Positions 22,856-31,789 of a stretch of DNA of 64,000 nt are shown here, piece after piece. The stretch comes from Akkermansia biwaensis (GTDB lineage Bacteria; Verrucomicrobiota; Verrucomicrobiia; Verrucomicrobiales; Akkermansiaceae). The stretch lies in assembly GCF_026072915.1 (NCBI RefSeq), contig NZ_AP025943.1, forward strand, positions 868,001-932,000. The letters are read 5' to 3'. The first letter of the stretch is position 1. Every line of letters begins with the position of its first letter. A program made the translations under genes and the position numbers. Below the pieces are notes generated by a model. That model worked only from the letters and a program-made list of their open reading frames with translations, ran no database searches and was not told the DNA's origin.

Positions 22856-23202
22856 AATAAGATCACAAGATCATGAGCATGTACGGCCGGGTCCTCATTA
22901 AAATTTCCATGCGGGGAAGAAATCATCAGGAAACGATGAAACTTGATCATCCCTGAAAAGACGGCATTCTAAAACATTAACCATCAGCTATAACAACACG
23001 AAACAGCCACGCCCTGCCTCCATTGATGAAATAAAAATGTCGGGAGCCTTTCCATTTTCCGGGCCGATTTTCACCAACGAAGTCTGCTCGGGAATAAATC
23101 CTTTGTTACGACCCCAGGCATTTGGGAAGCTTCACGCTGTCTTCAAAATTCAGTCCGCTCGGTTTTGACCGGACTTCCCTTTCTCACGGAGAAACCAACC
23201 GT
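22856..23202. other. Intergenic region
   Basis: 347 bp between the esterase start and the DUF2254 gene end. I see no gene, RNA or strong terminator. Confidence 0.3.
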
Positions 23203-24459
23203 CTAATCAATGACCAGCTTTTTTAAGGCTTCCTTATCTTCGTCAAGTACTACGGTTCTGACCGCGTGTTCATAGCATAACCGGGAATATTTCCGGGCTG
23301 CTACTTTGAACTGTTCATTATCCAGGCCGTACAGCGCGGTAAAAGCCTTCAACAGCTTGATGTCAATAACCGTAATGCCTCCTTCATCCCGAAGGATAGG
23401 GGCAAAAATATCCGAAAACAGATTGGAGACAGTTAAAGGAGGCACCCAGACTCTCTCATGCTTCACCTCGGCATGGCGTTCCGCCTGGGCGTAATTCGTC
23501 AGCAACCGGACGCCCCGGTTGATAATATCAATCCCTGTGCCATAATCATTGACGGCCGCGGACAAGGCCCGGGCGGCAATTTCAGCAAGTACGCACAATC
23601 CGAATCTGGGATCCTGTTCAAAATTGCGCTCATGGCCAATCACAAAAGCTCCAAGCAGTTCACGTCGGGTTTCATTTGACACAGGTTTGTCAGCATAAAC
23701 CAGAATCGAGGTAACGGAAACAAAATCCCCCGGTAGCGCAACAACGTAAATATTAAGATCCTTATCTCTGGAAAGGTGGTCCAGCTTCTCCATGTCAATA
23801 TATTGGATATTGCCTGTCTGATCGCTCCTGACGGGAACGGCATTTTCCGGAATATCAAGCTCCCGGTCAACCAGGGGATTGGCCCCCAGATACGGCTCTC
23901 TGGCGCGCGCCAGCAACGCTTTCTGCGTTACTCCCTCTACAAGCTCTGAAGTCTCGCCTACCCGGCCAAGCCGGGATAAATGCTCAATCCACCGGATGAG
24001 CGTGACCAGAATAATGGCAATGACCCCCAGCGTGACAACGAACAGCACGACTCTCCCTTTCTGGTCGTACATGCCGGAATTCAGAAAGATGATCGCAATC
24101 AGGCTGAAAATGAAGGATCCGATGAACGTGGAAAGTGCATTCTGGGCAGTAGAATCTTCCATCAACAGCTTGGTGGCTCTGGGTGTCACGCTTGACGTAG
24201 CCGCTGCGTAGGCGGAAACAACCGTGGTTAAAGAAAAAGTCGTAACCGCCAGCATGCTTGAAGCCAGGATATTTAAAATCGTATCGACCGTATCGGCTCC
24301 GATCTTCTGAAAAATATCAAATGGTACAAACTCACCCAGGTAAATCGATGCAATAGCCGTAATAATAGCCAGCAGGGCAAAATAGGTGGCCTTGACCCAA
24401 AGCAGCTTGTTAGCCCGCAAAAACAATAACCTGATTTGGAAAATGAAGGACCCTTTCAT
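23203..24459 (-). CDS. DUF2254 family membrane protein
   Basis: A 418-aa inner-membrane protein. Four transmembrane helices lie at about 20-42, 62-85, 108-128 and 137-158, followed by a large soluble domain. The segment SSMLAVTTFSLTTVVSAYAA and the later LCVLAEIAARALSAAVNDYG (with GTGIDII after it) are hallmarks of DUF2254. Function is unknown for the family. It is monocistronic here and its composition matches the core genome. Confidence 0.88.
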   Translation of the reverse strand: MKGSFIFQIRLLFLRANKLLWVKATYFALLAIITAIASIYLGEFVPFDIFQKIGADTVDTILNILASSMLAVTTFSLTTVVSAYAAATSSVTPRATKLLMEDSTAQNALSTFIGSFIFSLIAIIFLNSGMYDQKGRVVLFVVTLGVIAIILVTLIRWIEHLSRLGRVGETSELVEGVTQKALLARAREPYLGANPLVDRELDIPENAVPVRSDQTGNIQYIDMEKLDHLSRDKDLNIYVVALPGDFVSVTSILVYADKPVSNETRRELLGAFVIGHERNFEQDPRFGLCVLAEIAARALSAAVNDYGTGIDIINRGVRLLTNYAQAERHAEVKHERVWVPPLTVSNLFSDIFAPILRDEGGITVIDIKLLKAFTALYGLDNEQFKVAARKYSRLCYEHAVRTVVLDEDKEALKKLVID

Positions 24460-24944
24460 CAGAAGCTGGAATTGGAAAAACGGTTGAAGGCTACTCTCCT
24501 GTTAAAACAGTATCGAAGCCTCTCCGTTCAAGAATAAGACTCTCAAGAAGAAGGAAAGGTGTACCATGTTACAACTTTAATGTCCCCAAGGTAGAAACCA
24601 GCGCCATGGAACGCCATGAACCGGGAAGCCCCGCTAACGTGTTCTGAACCTGGGGAAAATGCTTCACCCGAGGCAAATGGCTCAAGCATGACAGCAGCGA
24701 ATGCCCCTGTCACGGAAACCGCAGCAGGGGGAGGCCAGGGATTAAAACAATGGAAGCCTTCAAAATCACAAGCAAAGAAGATTGACAGTACCATACTGAA
24801 GCGCTCCCCTTCATCAAACAGCCCGGGCCTTGTGTTGAAGCCGGGTGGATTTCCGTTTGCCGATAAAAAGAGGAATGGTGAAAGAAGAGGAAAACGGAGA
24901 GTGTAACTTCTAACATCGTAAAATCATTCACTCCCCACGTTGTT
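24460..24944. other. Intergenic region upstream of the M60 peptidase
   Basis: 485 bp. A 96-codon plus frame (24616-24906) is low-complexity and rich in Ser, Pro and Lys, without a recognisable domain; I do not call it. The rest probably holds the divergent promoters. Confidence 0.35.
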
Positions 24945-26465
24945 ATGATCCGGATTATTTCATTACTCTCCCTTCCCCTGCTTTCGCTCGCAACGGTATT
25001 TGCCGCCAATACGCCGGAAAATATTGGCAATGACCTCCAGCTATTCAAGGATGCCTCCTGCACGGCCCTGAAACAGGATGTTAAGGACACTTCCGCCTTC
25101 CAGTCTGACGCGATGAAGGAACTCGCGGGCAAAATCCTGGCAGGCAACTACAAGCCGGACTATCTGTATGCCGAATACCGGGCCCTCCCCTCACCCCGCC
25201 AGACGGGCAAAAATCTCAGAATCGGAGATGGATTCAGCAAATACGACAACATGACGGGCGTCTATCTCGAGAAGGGCCAGCATGTGGTTCTGGTCGGCAA
25301 GACGGATGGACGTGAAATCAGCCTCCTTCTACCGAACCTGATGCGCAAGCCGGCCGAAGGAGTGCAGCCGACGAAAGACCCCAACGGCTGGGGACTGCAC
25401 AACAAGCAAATTCCCCTCAAGGAAGGAATCAATATCATTGATGTGGAAACGCCCGCCAACGCCTACATCAGCTACTTCAGCAACGATGCCGATACGGCTC
25501 CGAAAATCCCCGTCCATTTCGTGACGGGCAAGGTCAACGGGTATTTCGACACCACCCGGGGCGACACCAACGAAGACTGGGTGCGCCTGCTGGACCAGGC
25601 CGTCTCTCCGATTATGGACGCCCGGGGAAAATACATCCAGGTTGCCTACCCCGTTGAATTCCTGAAAAAATTCACCAGGGACCGCGGCACTGAACTCATC
25701 AACGCCTACGACAAACTGATCGGCATCCAATACCAGCTGATGGGCCTTGAGAAATACGGCAAAATCCCGAAAAACCGCGTCTTTGCCCGTGTGAACTTCA
25801 ACTACTACATGTTCCGCGATGGCGATGGAGTCGCCTACCTGGGAGACAACGGCACCATGCGGATGGTAACCGATCCGGAAAACGTCCTCAAGGGCGACGC
25901 CTGCTGGGGCTTCTCCCACGAAGTCGGACACGTCATGCAAATGCGCCCGATGACCTGGGGCGGCATGACGGAGGTCAGTAACAATATTTTCTCTCTTCAA
26001 GCCGCCGCCAAAACAGGCAACGAAAGCCGCTTGAAGCGCCAGGGCAGCTACGACAAAGCGCGCAAAGAAATCATCGACGGAAAAATCGCCTACCTGGAAT
26101 CAAAGGATGTCTTCAACAAGCTGGTCCCCCTGTGGCAGCTCCACCTCTACTTTACCAAAAACGGGCATCCCGACTTTTATCCTGACGTGATGGAATACCT
26201 GCGCAACAACGCGGGAAACTACGGTGGGAATGAAACGATCAAATACCAGTTCGAATTCATCAAAGCCTGCTGCGACGTCACAAAAACCGACCTGACTGAC
26301 TTCTTCGAGAAATGGGGATTCTTCAAAACCGGACAATTCCACATCGGTGACTACGCTAATTACGATTTCATCGTCACTCCCGAAATGGTGGCTGAAACAA
26401 AAAAATGGATTGCCGATAAAGCCTACCCGAAACATAAAACTGACATCATTGGAATAAGTGAATAG
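24945..26465 (+). CDS. Secreted M60-like zinc metallopeptidase (mucinase)
   Basis: A 506-aa exported peptidase of the M60/enhancin-like family, which cleaves glycosylated mucin backbones. The signal peptide spans residues 1-20. The active site HEVGH is at 325-329, with the third zinc ligand Glu343 in MTWGGMTEVSNN, giving the gluzincin pattern. An upstream beta domain (about 60-190) includes GVYLEKGQHVVLVG. Length and sequence match the A. muciniphila O-glycopeptidase known as AM0627 (from memory). It would act outside the cell with the nearby sialidase to open mucin. It is the last core-like gene before the AT-rich accessory region. Confidence 0.92.
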   Translation: MIRIISLLSLPLLSLATVFAANTPENIGNDLQLFKDASCTALKQDVKDTSAFQSDAMKELAGKILAGNYKPDYLYAEYRALPSPRQTGKNLRIGDGFSKYDNMTGVYLEKGQHVVLVGKTDGREISLLLPNLMRKPAEGVQPTKDPNGWGLHNKQIPLKEGINIIDVETPANAYISYFSNDADTAPKIPVHFVTGKVNGYFDTTRGDTNEDWVRLLDQAVSPIMDARGKYIQVAYPVEFLKKFTRDRGTELINAYDKLIGIQYQLMGLEKYGKIPKNRVFARVNFNYYMFRDGDGVAYLGDNGTMRMVTDPENVLKGDACWGFSHEVGHVMQMRPMTWGGMTEVSNNIFSLQAAAKTGNESRLKRQGSYDKARKEIIDGKIAYLESKDVFNKLVPLWQLHLYFTKNGHPDFYPDVMEYLRNNAGNYGGNETIKYQFEFIKACCDVTKTDLTDFFEKWGFFKTGQFHIGDYANYDFIVTPEMVAETKKWIADKAYPKHKTDIIGISE

Positions 26466-27147
26466 GGTTATTAGAAACTTCTGATTACTCCTTCCAAGAA
26501 AAGATATACCGTGACCTTTTAGTAAAAAATGAAAAATCTTTTCTCCATTAGGAAATGTATCACAAGAAAAAATCGAAAAGCTCATTTAAGCATGTGAAAG
26601 GAAAAATTAATTTTTTCAGATTTACAGATATTAATATCAATTATTCCTATGAAATCCTTATAAATACTCCTAGCAACATTCAGAATAATTTATTCTCCAC
26701 TAGTGCGAAGACATTTTCAAAAAAATCATTATAAGCAATTAATTCTAAAATAATTTCTGTAGAAATTGTTTAGAGTATGGAGGTAATGCCAATAGAGAGA
26801 ATAGAAAAAAGTTTGAGATAATTTAGAGGAATGAGAATAACTGAACTGTCAGCTAATAGATAATATATTGGAACAAGATAATCCTAATTAGAGCAGATTT
26901 TGGAGCCATGATCTCAGTCCAGATGATCCCATGAGTTTGGGAAATGTATGGAAAATTAGCATGACGAGGAATGTAGTAATGAACAAGAGGAAATGGATCG
27001 TAGAAGAAAGATGGAGGAATGGAAGAGACTGAAGGAAGAGAATTGAAGAAAATTTGTCAAAGGGGCATGTGTACATAAGGTAGCTTCAGAATCGACTATC
27101 CCAAGTATTTCACATTTCAGATAGTCTCAATTTGGGATACTCACAAC
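26466..27147. other. AT-rich gap with a decayed repeat
   Basis: 682 bp without an intact gene, marking the change from core to accessory DNA. Positions about 26945-27030 resemble 31702-31785 at roughly two-thirds identity. In minus-strand translation both give a hydrophobic segment (IHFLLFITTFLVMLIFHT here, VVHFLCFLSPLVIMPLLHT there), so they appear to be relics of the same sequence. Confidence 0.4.
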
Positions 27148-27872
27148 CTAACGTATAAACATACCTTGGGGAGACAGATCATTTATTATATGTTTTAACG
27201 TTCCAGCGATATAGCTATGGTATGAAAAATCAAGTCTATTTTCATCTTCTTGTATCAATCCTTCCGAAGGTTTGCCGTAGTCTTTTGTGTTAGACGAGAG
27301 AAATGTGATAGATCCTACGAAGTTTTGTTTTCTGCACTGGAAGGCCAATTCCAAAAAATGTTCATAAATACGTCAATCGTCTGCTGATTTTCCCTTTTTT
27401 GCAGGAGGAGGACATGCCATGGTTCTTCTTAAATCACAAGAATCATCCATTTTCAAAATCAGGCCATAGCTCAATATTTCATCAAGAAGAAGAATTAACT
27501 CGTCTTTGAAACTATCAATATAAGATTTCGTCAATAACGGAGATTCCAAAGCTCGGCAAGTATGGCAAATATCTAACCTTAGAGATAAATTCTCCAATTC
27601 GGTGGATAGTTGATGTTCAATATTAGGTCGATGATTTTCAATTCATGAAGTACCAACTCCCGGGTCACCAGGATAATATTCTTTTCTTGAAGAGAATCTC
27701 TTAAGAGTTTATAATCATTGACCTGTAAAGCTGTATTTTTAACATTATTGCTTCGATAAGGGATTTTCAGAATATCTAAGAAAGAGCAGGCGTCAATGAA
27801 GATGAAATTTTTACCAATTGTAGCGATATGTTCTGATAAATAGGTTATTTCCTCGCTCATAGTTTTATGCAA
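27148..27872 (-). pseudogene. PIN-domain protein, broken by a frameshift and a stop
   Basis: Reading from 27872, an intact N-terminus (NFIFIDACSFLDILKIPYR, with the first catalytic Asp) ends in another frame at 27579. The sequence continues in the shifted frame as LENLSLRLDICHTCRALES and meets an in-frame TGA at 27373. The same frame then resumes with FLELAFQCRKQNFVG and SITFLSSNTKDYG, the typical C-terminal acidic segment of PIN RNases. Joined, the protein is about 240 aa. It overlaps the end of the 213-aa gene by 8 bp, so the pair once formed an operon. It is presumably inactive, unless the breaks are sequencing errors. Confidence 0.7.
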
Positions 27873-28506
27873 TGCGCCCCTTTTTAATGAAGCGAATTAG
27901 GTTTAGGCTTTCTCTATATGACGAGGCTAATTCATCTGCGGCTTCTTCAGACCAGCCGTAGGTTTCTTGTAAAAGTATGCGAAGGTTATCTTCATGTAGC
28001 TTTTTGTATTCACGTCTTCTGTACACAGAAAGAATAAATCGATACCAATTTTCTTTATCACAAGGGTGATGATGGACTGTTCGACGGTTTGCCAAATAAG
28101 AAAAGTTAGCAAGCAGTTTTTCGCTTGTTTGGGATAAATAAGTGCGGAGATTGGCCGCATCTGGTGAAATGAATTTCATCAATTTTGAGAATGCTGTAGA
28201 GATAAAATCCGTTAAAAGCTCGTTATATTCATCAACACTTAATTCCGATTTTTCTGTAGGAACTATGTTGACTACTTCTAGTGACTTCTCCCTTTGCATG
28301 AAACATAATCCAGCTTTAGGCAGATCATTCCCTTTGTAGACATATATATGGTATATACCATCTTGAAGAGCTCCCTTCGATGATTCATTACTCCAATTTT
28401 GATCCTTAGCCCAATTTGAAGTTAAGTTACTGTCAATGGTGTTGATTGCACTTTGAAGATGAGTTATAGAGCTAAAGAAATGTTTAAAATTACGAAGTAC
28501 TTTCAT
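27865..28506 (-). CDS. Unknown 213-aa protein paired with PIN gene
   Basis: I do not recognise the family. It is soluble and mostly helical, with an N-terminal stretch that may fold as a small alpha/beta domain (GIYHIYVYKGNDLPKAGLCF) and a basic C-terminal half (NWYRFILSVYRRREYKKLHE). It overlaps the PIN reading frame by 8 bp and lies 23 bp from the DUF4917 gene, so all three were probably one minus-strand operon. An antitoxin or adaptor role for the PIN nuclease is possible but rests on position only. Confidence 0.6.
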   Translation of the reverse strand: MKVLRNFKHFFSSITHLQSAINTIDSNLTSNWAKDQNWSNESSKGALQDGIYHIYVYKGNDLPKAGLCFMQREKSLEVVNIVPTEKSELSVDEYNELLTDFISTAFSKLMKFISPDAANLRTYLSQTSEKLLANFSYLANRRTVHHHPCDKENWYRFILSVYRRREYKKLHEDNLRILLQETYGWSEEAADELASSYRESLNLIRFIKKGRIA

Positions 28507-28529
28507 TAATAGTTTTCTAATTCTTTGAA

Positions 28530-29552
28530 TTATCGCCAGACTTTTGCACTTTCCGATCTAAAAAAAGTTATATTTAAAGGAATTTTTGGATTGTAATTTA
28601 ATCTTTCATTTACTAGAGAGTTTGCGTTTTCTATTATTTTAATATTATTTTTAGAATTTTCATCGCCAAATATACTAACATATAAATTTTTAATTTTTCC
28701 AGCAGCAATTAAATTCATGATATGTTTATCGTTTTCGGCTAAAGAATGGCCATATATAAACAAATTTCCTGCTATGGATGCAAAACTTCTATAAGCCTTA
28801 GATAAATAGGCATTATGATTTATACGTGTCATTTTTTCTTTACTAGTTCCTTCTGATACAAACACAGGAAATCTATTTGTCTTAAGAGCATAACGAATTT
28901 GTTCAATTAATCGTATACCCGTCTTACACCAAGTAAATTTAACCATTTTATCTCCATCGTCAAAAATATGCAATGCTCCATGTAAAAAATAAACATTCGT
29001 ATTATGATTTTCAGAACTCCATACCACAAATCCATCTTTTTCTTGAGATGTGCTAAATCCGTCATTGCACTTGATTTTAATATCCTCTCTATTCATTAAA
29101 TTCATTATTGTCCAATATAATAATAAATCATAATTTAAAGTATAAATGCAATCAAAATTTTGTAAAAATAATCCGCAATTTAAATATTCTGAATCCCGTA
29201 TTTCGCTAGGTAGATCAGGGTGTTTACCGCATATTGTTTTTAGGAGTATTTCTTTTAATAAAGAAGAATCGTCCTTTAATGAATTTCGTAAATTAGGATC
29301 CGTATTATACAAAGGAAGAATAAAAGATGATTTGTCTAAAACTTGTATAACTTCTTCAAAATCATATGTTCCCAATTTACTAAAAAGAGATTTTATGTGC
29401 TCGTTATTTGAAAAATCTGCTGATTCATATAAATTTTTATACAAAAATATTTCGCTACGACAAGCAATGCTAAAACCATTTCCTAATAATATGTGCTTCT
29501 TGCCAGTACACTGAGAAAGAGCTTCTTTGAAGGAGATTATCTTTGTATCCAT
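28530..29552 (-). CDS. DUF4917 / SIR2-like protein
   Basis: A 340-aa protein with the DUF4917 motif set: LLGNGFSIA (about 21-29, a Rossmann-type glycine loop), YTLNYDLLLYW (about 137-147), NVYFLHGALHIF (about 187-198) and LFIYGHSLAENDKHIMNLI near residue 265. The order G-N-G-F-S, N-Y-D, H-G-A, G-x-S is shared with SIR2-like domains in phage defence, which hydrolyse NAD+. It leads the accessory minus-strand operon. The composition is strongly AT-rich. NADase activity is inferred from the fold. Confidence 0.78.
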   Translation of the reverse strand: MDTKIISFKEALSQCTGKKHILLGNGFSIACRSEIFLYKNLYESADFSNNEHIKSLFSKLGTYDFEEVIQVLDKSSFILPLYNTDPNLRNSLKDDSSLLKEILLKTICGKHPDLPSEIRDSEYLNCGLFLQNFDCIYTLNYDLLLYWTIMNLMNREDIKIKCNDGFSTSQEKDGFVVWSSENHNTNVYFLHGALHIFDDGDKMVKFTWCKTGIRLIEQIRYALKTNRFPVFVSEGTSKEKMTRINHNAYLSKAYRSFASIAGNLFIYGHSLAENDKHIMNLIAAGKIKNLYVSIFGDENSKNNIKIIENANSLVNERLNYNPKIPLNITFFRSESAKVWR

Positions 29553-29686
29553 TTGTAAAAGTATCGAGAATTATAAAAAAGTTCTCTTTGAAGAATAGAA
29601 TATTTTTGTTTTTCTGCAAAGAAAAAGAGAATGAATAAATGAAAATATTGAATCTTGTTTCCCAATATTTCCGCCATATCTCAACA

Positions 29687-29725
29687 AACAAAAACCGCAA
29701 TATACTCATTACGAATATATTGCGG
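29687..29725 (-). terminator. Hairpin left of attL (probable former tRNA-Ser terminator)
   Basis: A perfect 10-bp stem CCGCAATATA/TATATTGCGG with A-runs on both sides in plus reading, so on the minus strand it ends in TTTTT. It lies just outside the left 20-bp repeat, at the distance expected for the chromosomal terminator of tRNA-Ser before island insertion. Confidence 0.65.
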
Positions 29726-29734
29726 AAAAAATTG

Positions 29735-29754
29735 ATGGCGGACAGGGAGGGATT
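29735..29754. repeat. attL: 20-bp copy of the tRNA-Ser 3' end
   Basis: ATGGCGGACAGGGAGGGATT is identical to 59916-59935, the 3' end (acceptor and T-stem, including CCA) of tRNA-Ser(GGA). It is the duplicated target left by site-specific integration and marks the left island edge. Confidence 0.85.
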
Positions 29755-29788
29755 ATTTCAATTGATAGTCAATTACATATCATAAATA

Positions 29789-29808
29789 TGTGCCCTAAAG
29801 TGTACCCC
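29789..29808. repeat. Candidate integrase arm-type repeat, left
   Basis: TGTGCCCTAAAGTGTACCCC matches 59805-59824 at 17 of 20 positions in the same orientation. It lies 35 bp inside attL. Tyrosine recombinases of integrative elements commonly bind such sub-terminal arm sites. Confidence 0.55.
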
Positions 29809-30131
29809 TTGAGGCGTTTTTTATCGGATCAAATGGCGGTTGAGATGACACGCAACACGATGGAATAATAGATTCCCAAAAGAGGTTTGTCCAATGAAAC
29901 TGGCTACCGATTGAAGGAAATACGTGCTCTATTTGAATGAAAAGTGGTTTTTATGCAACAACCTTTTAGACAATAGGGATTATCTTTTCAAATGGAAGAT
30001 TATTAGTAAGTTAGGTGTCTATTCTGATGTCTTGTCCCTGTCGTATTGTCTTCTCTACTGGATAGAGAGCAATTGGGAGTATTAATCCGTTATATGAAGA
30101 TGAGCGGGGCAAGTATTCGCCATTTCCCGGT
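29809..30131. other. Island left-end noncoding region
   Basis: About 320 bp with no supported gene. Short protein-like pieces with stops in all frames suggest decay. It ends at the leader hairpin of the 174-aa gene. Confidence 0.35.
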
Positions 30132-30155
30132 CTCTGCATGCATTTGCGTGCAGAG
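30132..30155 (+). promoter_or_regulatory. Leader hairpin upstream of the 174-aa gene
   Basis: CTCTGCATGC-ATTT-GCGTGCAGAG is a 10-bp stem with one wobble, followed by GCCTTTTC and an A/C/T-rich leader of 32 nt to the ATG, without a Shine-Dalgarno. The DUF932 gene has the same layout (39966-39996). Confidence 0.5.
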
Positions 30156-30187
30156 GCCTTTTCATCATCAACCATCAATATATCATC

Positions 30188-30712
30188 ATGGCTATCAAAC
30201 TCATCGCCAACTACAGCAAACGCCTCGGCCTGCCGGGGTATTCTTCCCATCAGTTCGAAGTCTCCATAGAAACGGAGATCGGAAACACCTCTGAACTAGA
30301 TTTCGCCGCAGAACGTATCTATAGCTCGCTCCAGTCCGCTGTGGATGCCCAAATCCGGCAGGTCGGATTTGTCCCCGATGCTTCTTATGGTTCGGGAAGT
30401 ATATCCGGCGCTCCGCTTCCTGCCATACGTCAGGTTCCGCGGATTCCTATGCAGCCGTCCCTGGAAAAACATCCTGCGCCCACCTCCGATAATCCGGCAT
30501 GGCATTGTTCGGAAAAACAGAAGCAGGTTATACTCTCTCTGGCTCGTAAAAACGGAATGGCCGATTCCGCTCTTCATGATCTTGCTGTACTCTGTTTCGG
30601 CAGGGCCGTCTCTCAGCTGAACAAGTTGGAAGCATCTACCCTGATCAAAGAACTGATGGAATCATTCGGAGGAACATCACGGAAGATTTCCTCCCCCGGG
30701 AACTATGCCTGA
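30188..30712 (+). CDS. Unknown island protein, 174 aa
   Basis: I do not recognise a named family. The N-terminal 60 residues (MAIKLIANYSKRLGLPGYSS, then QFEVSIETEI) look like a small beta domain. A Pro-rich linker (about 78-108) leads to a helical C-terminal module with SEKQKQVILSLARKNGMADS and LNKLEASTLIKELMESFGG. The C-terminal pattern resembles helical modules in plasmid and phage DNA-metabolism proteins. The leader hairpin is shared in style with the DUF932 gene, suggesting common control of the mobile-element backbone. A hairpin at 30764-30799 may end its transcript. Confidence 0.7.
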   Translation: MAIKLIANYSKRLGLPGYSSHQFEVSIETEIGNTSELDFAAERIYSSLQSAVDAQIRQVGFVPDASYGSGSISGAPLPAIRQVPRIPMQPSLEKHPAPTSDNPAWHCSEKQKQVILSLARKNGMADSALHDLAVLCFGRAVSQLNKLEASTLIKELMESFGGTSRKISSPGNYA

Positions 30713-30743
30713 CACAAGACAAGAATTGTGTTTGGAATACGGT

Positions 30744-30814
30744 GAACATCTGCTTGTGTCCCTCTTACTTGTCCTCCTCCATGGAAGGGGGCAAGTAAGG
30801 GCTTTATTTTATCT
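30744..30814 (+). repeat. Structured repeat, copy 1 (hairpin with conserved flanks)
   Basis: GAACATCTGCTT (30744-30755), then a 13-bp stem (30764-30776 with 30787-30799), then GCTTTATTTTATCT (30801-30814). Flanks are identical to those of copy 2 at 37043-37111; stem bases differ but stay paired. It may act as terminator for the 174-aa gene. Confidence 0.7.
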
Positions 30815-30969
30815 GCTACGTCCTTGACCCCTATCGTGAAATGAAAATTGTAGAGAAATAGATTACTGGAATCATGATTCCCATGAAATCTGTTTCTATC
30901 TCGTACAAAAAGGAGGCGACTTATGTCTTGAGCCAGGAAGTCCCCGGGATTGGGTTAACGAAACACTTC

Positions 30970-31536
30970 CCCGAAAAGCAAGTATTTGCGTGGGGGTAAG
31001 TCCACATTCATGGAAGGTATCATGCAGCAGCAGGTGGAGAGCAGAGTAAGCCGAGAAAACATGATTTGGATCAATTTTGCCGACGATAGGCTCTCCCCCT
31101 TGGCACTGTGGAAGGCTTGGGCGGGATTCATGAGGACTATTACGGGATGTATCCTGAGAAGAGACACAGGGAGAAGGTGTATTTCTTTTTTGACGAGATC
31201 CAGATATTTCCTCAATGGTAACTTTTCGTAGGGCGTCTGCGGAGGGAAGAAGAATCGACTTATTATTACAAAACAAGGCAAGGGTATGAGGTGAATTTAC
31301 TGGCTATCCCGCCCGATGGAGGAAAGATGCTGGTACAGGCTTGCGAGTTATTGGAAGATGAAACGACAAAAGCTCGTGAAGTACGGGCACTCACTGCTGC
31401 TATGGAGGAAACGAACGTGCGCCATGGCCGGATTCTTACCGAAAACTATCACGAGGATATCAAGGTATCTGTCAGGACGATTCATTGTGTGCCTGCTCCG
31501 TATTTCCTGATGGAACGGGAGTTCCCATCCCTATGA
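30970..31536 (+). pseudogene. AAA_14/DUF4143-type ATPase remnant
   Basis: Pieces of one ATPase lie in different frames. LRGGKSTFMEGIMQQQ is a Walker A remnant, followed by ENMIWINFADDRLSPL. In a shifted frame comes GGIHEDYYGMYPEKRHREKV, then YFFFDEIQIFPQW with the Walker B aspartate, ended by a stop. After an internal deletion, STYYYKTRQGYEVNLLA and the following residues match the C-terminal DUF4143 region. Intact homologues are about 400-450 aa; barely half remains. It lies between the structured repeat and the first STAND gene and cannot make a working protein. Confidence 0.7.
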
Positions 31537-31789
31537 TATCCGACGATTCCGGTAAAAAAGATCCTTCATTTCTCCCGTTTTTCCCCTATGAACGTAAGCA
31601 GTATATTGAGAATCTCTAAGAACTTCTAAAAGATCATCTTCATAAAAATTATCTGGATCTTTATCCTGTTCCCACAATGAATAGTTTGAGATTGGGGAGA
31701 GTGTATGGAGGAGTGGCATGATTACTAATGGAGAAAGGAAACAGAGAAAATGGACTACAGAAGGACGGCAGAGGAGTGGGATAGAGGGG

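Noticed and set aside
24616-24906. 96-codon plus-strand frame before the M60 gene
   Set aside because: Low-complexity composition, no recognisable domain; it lies in the expected promoter region.
26466-29734. Counting the left AT-rich cluster as part of the tRNA-Ser island
   Set aside because: The exact att repeat at 29735 places these genes outside the present island; they may come from an older insertion.
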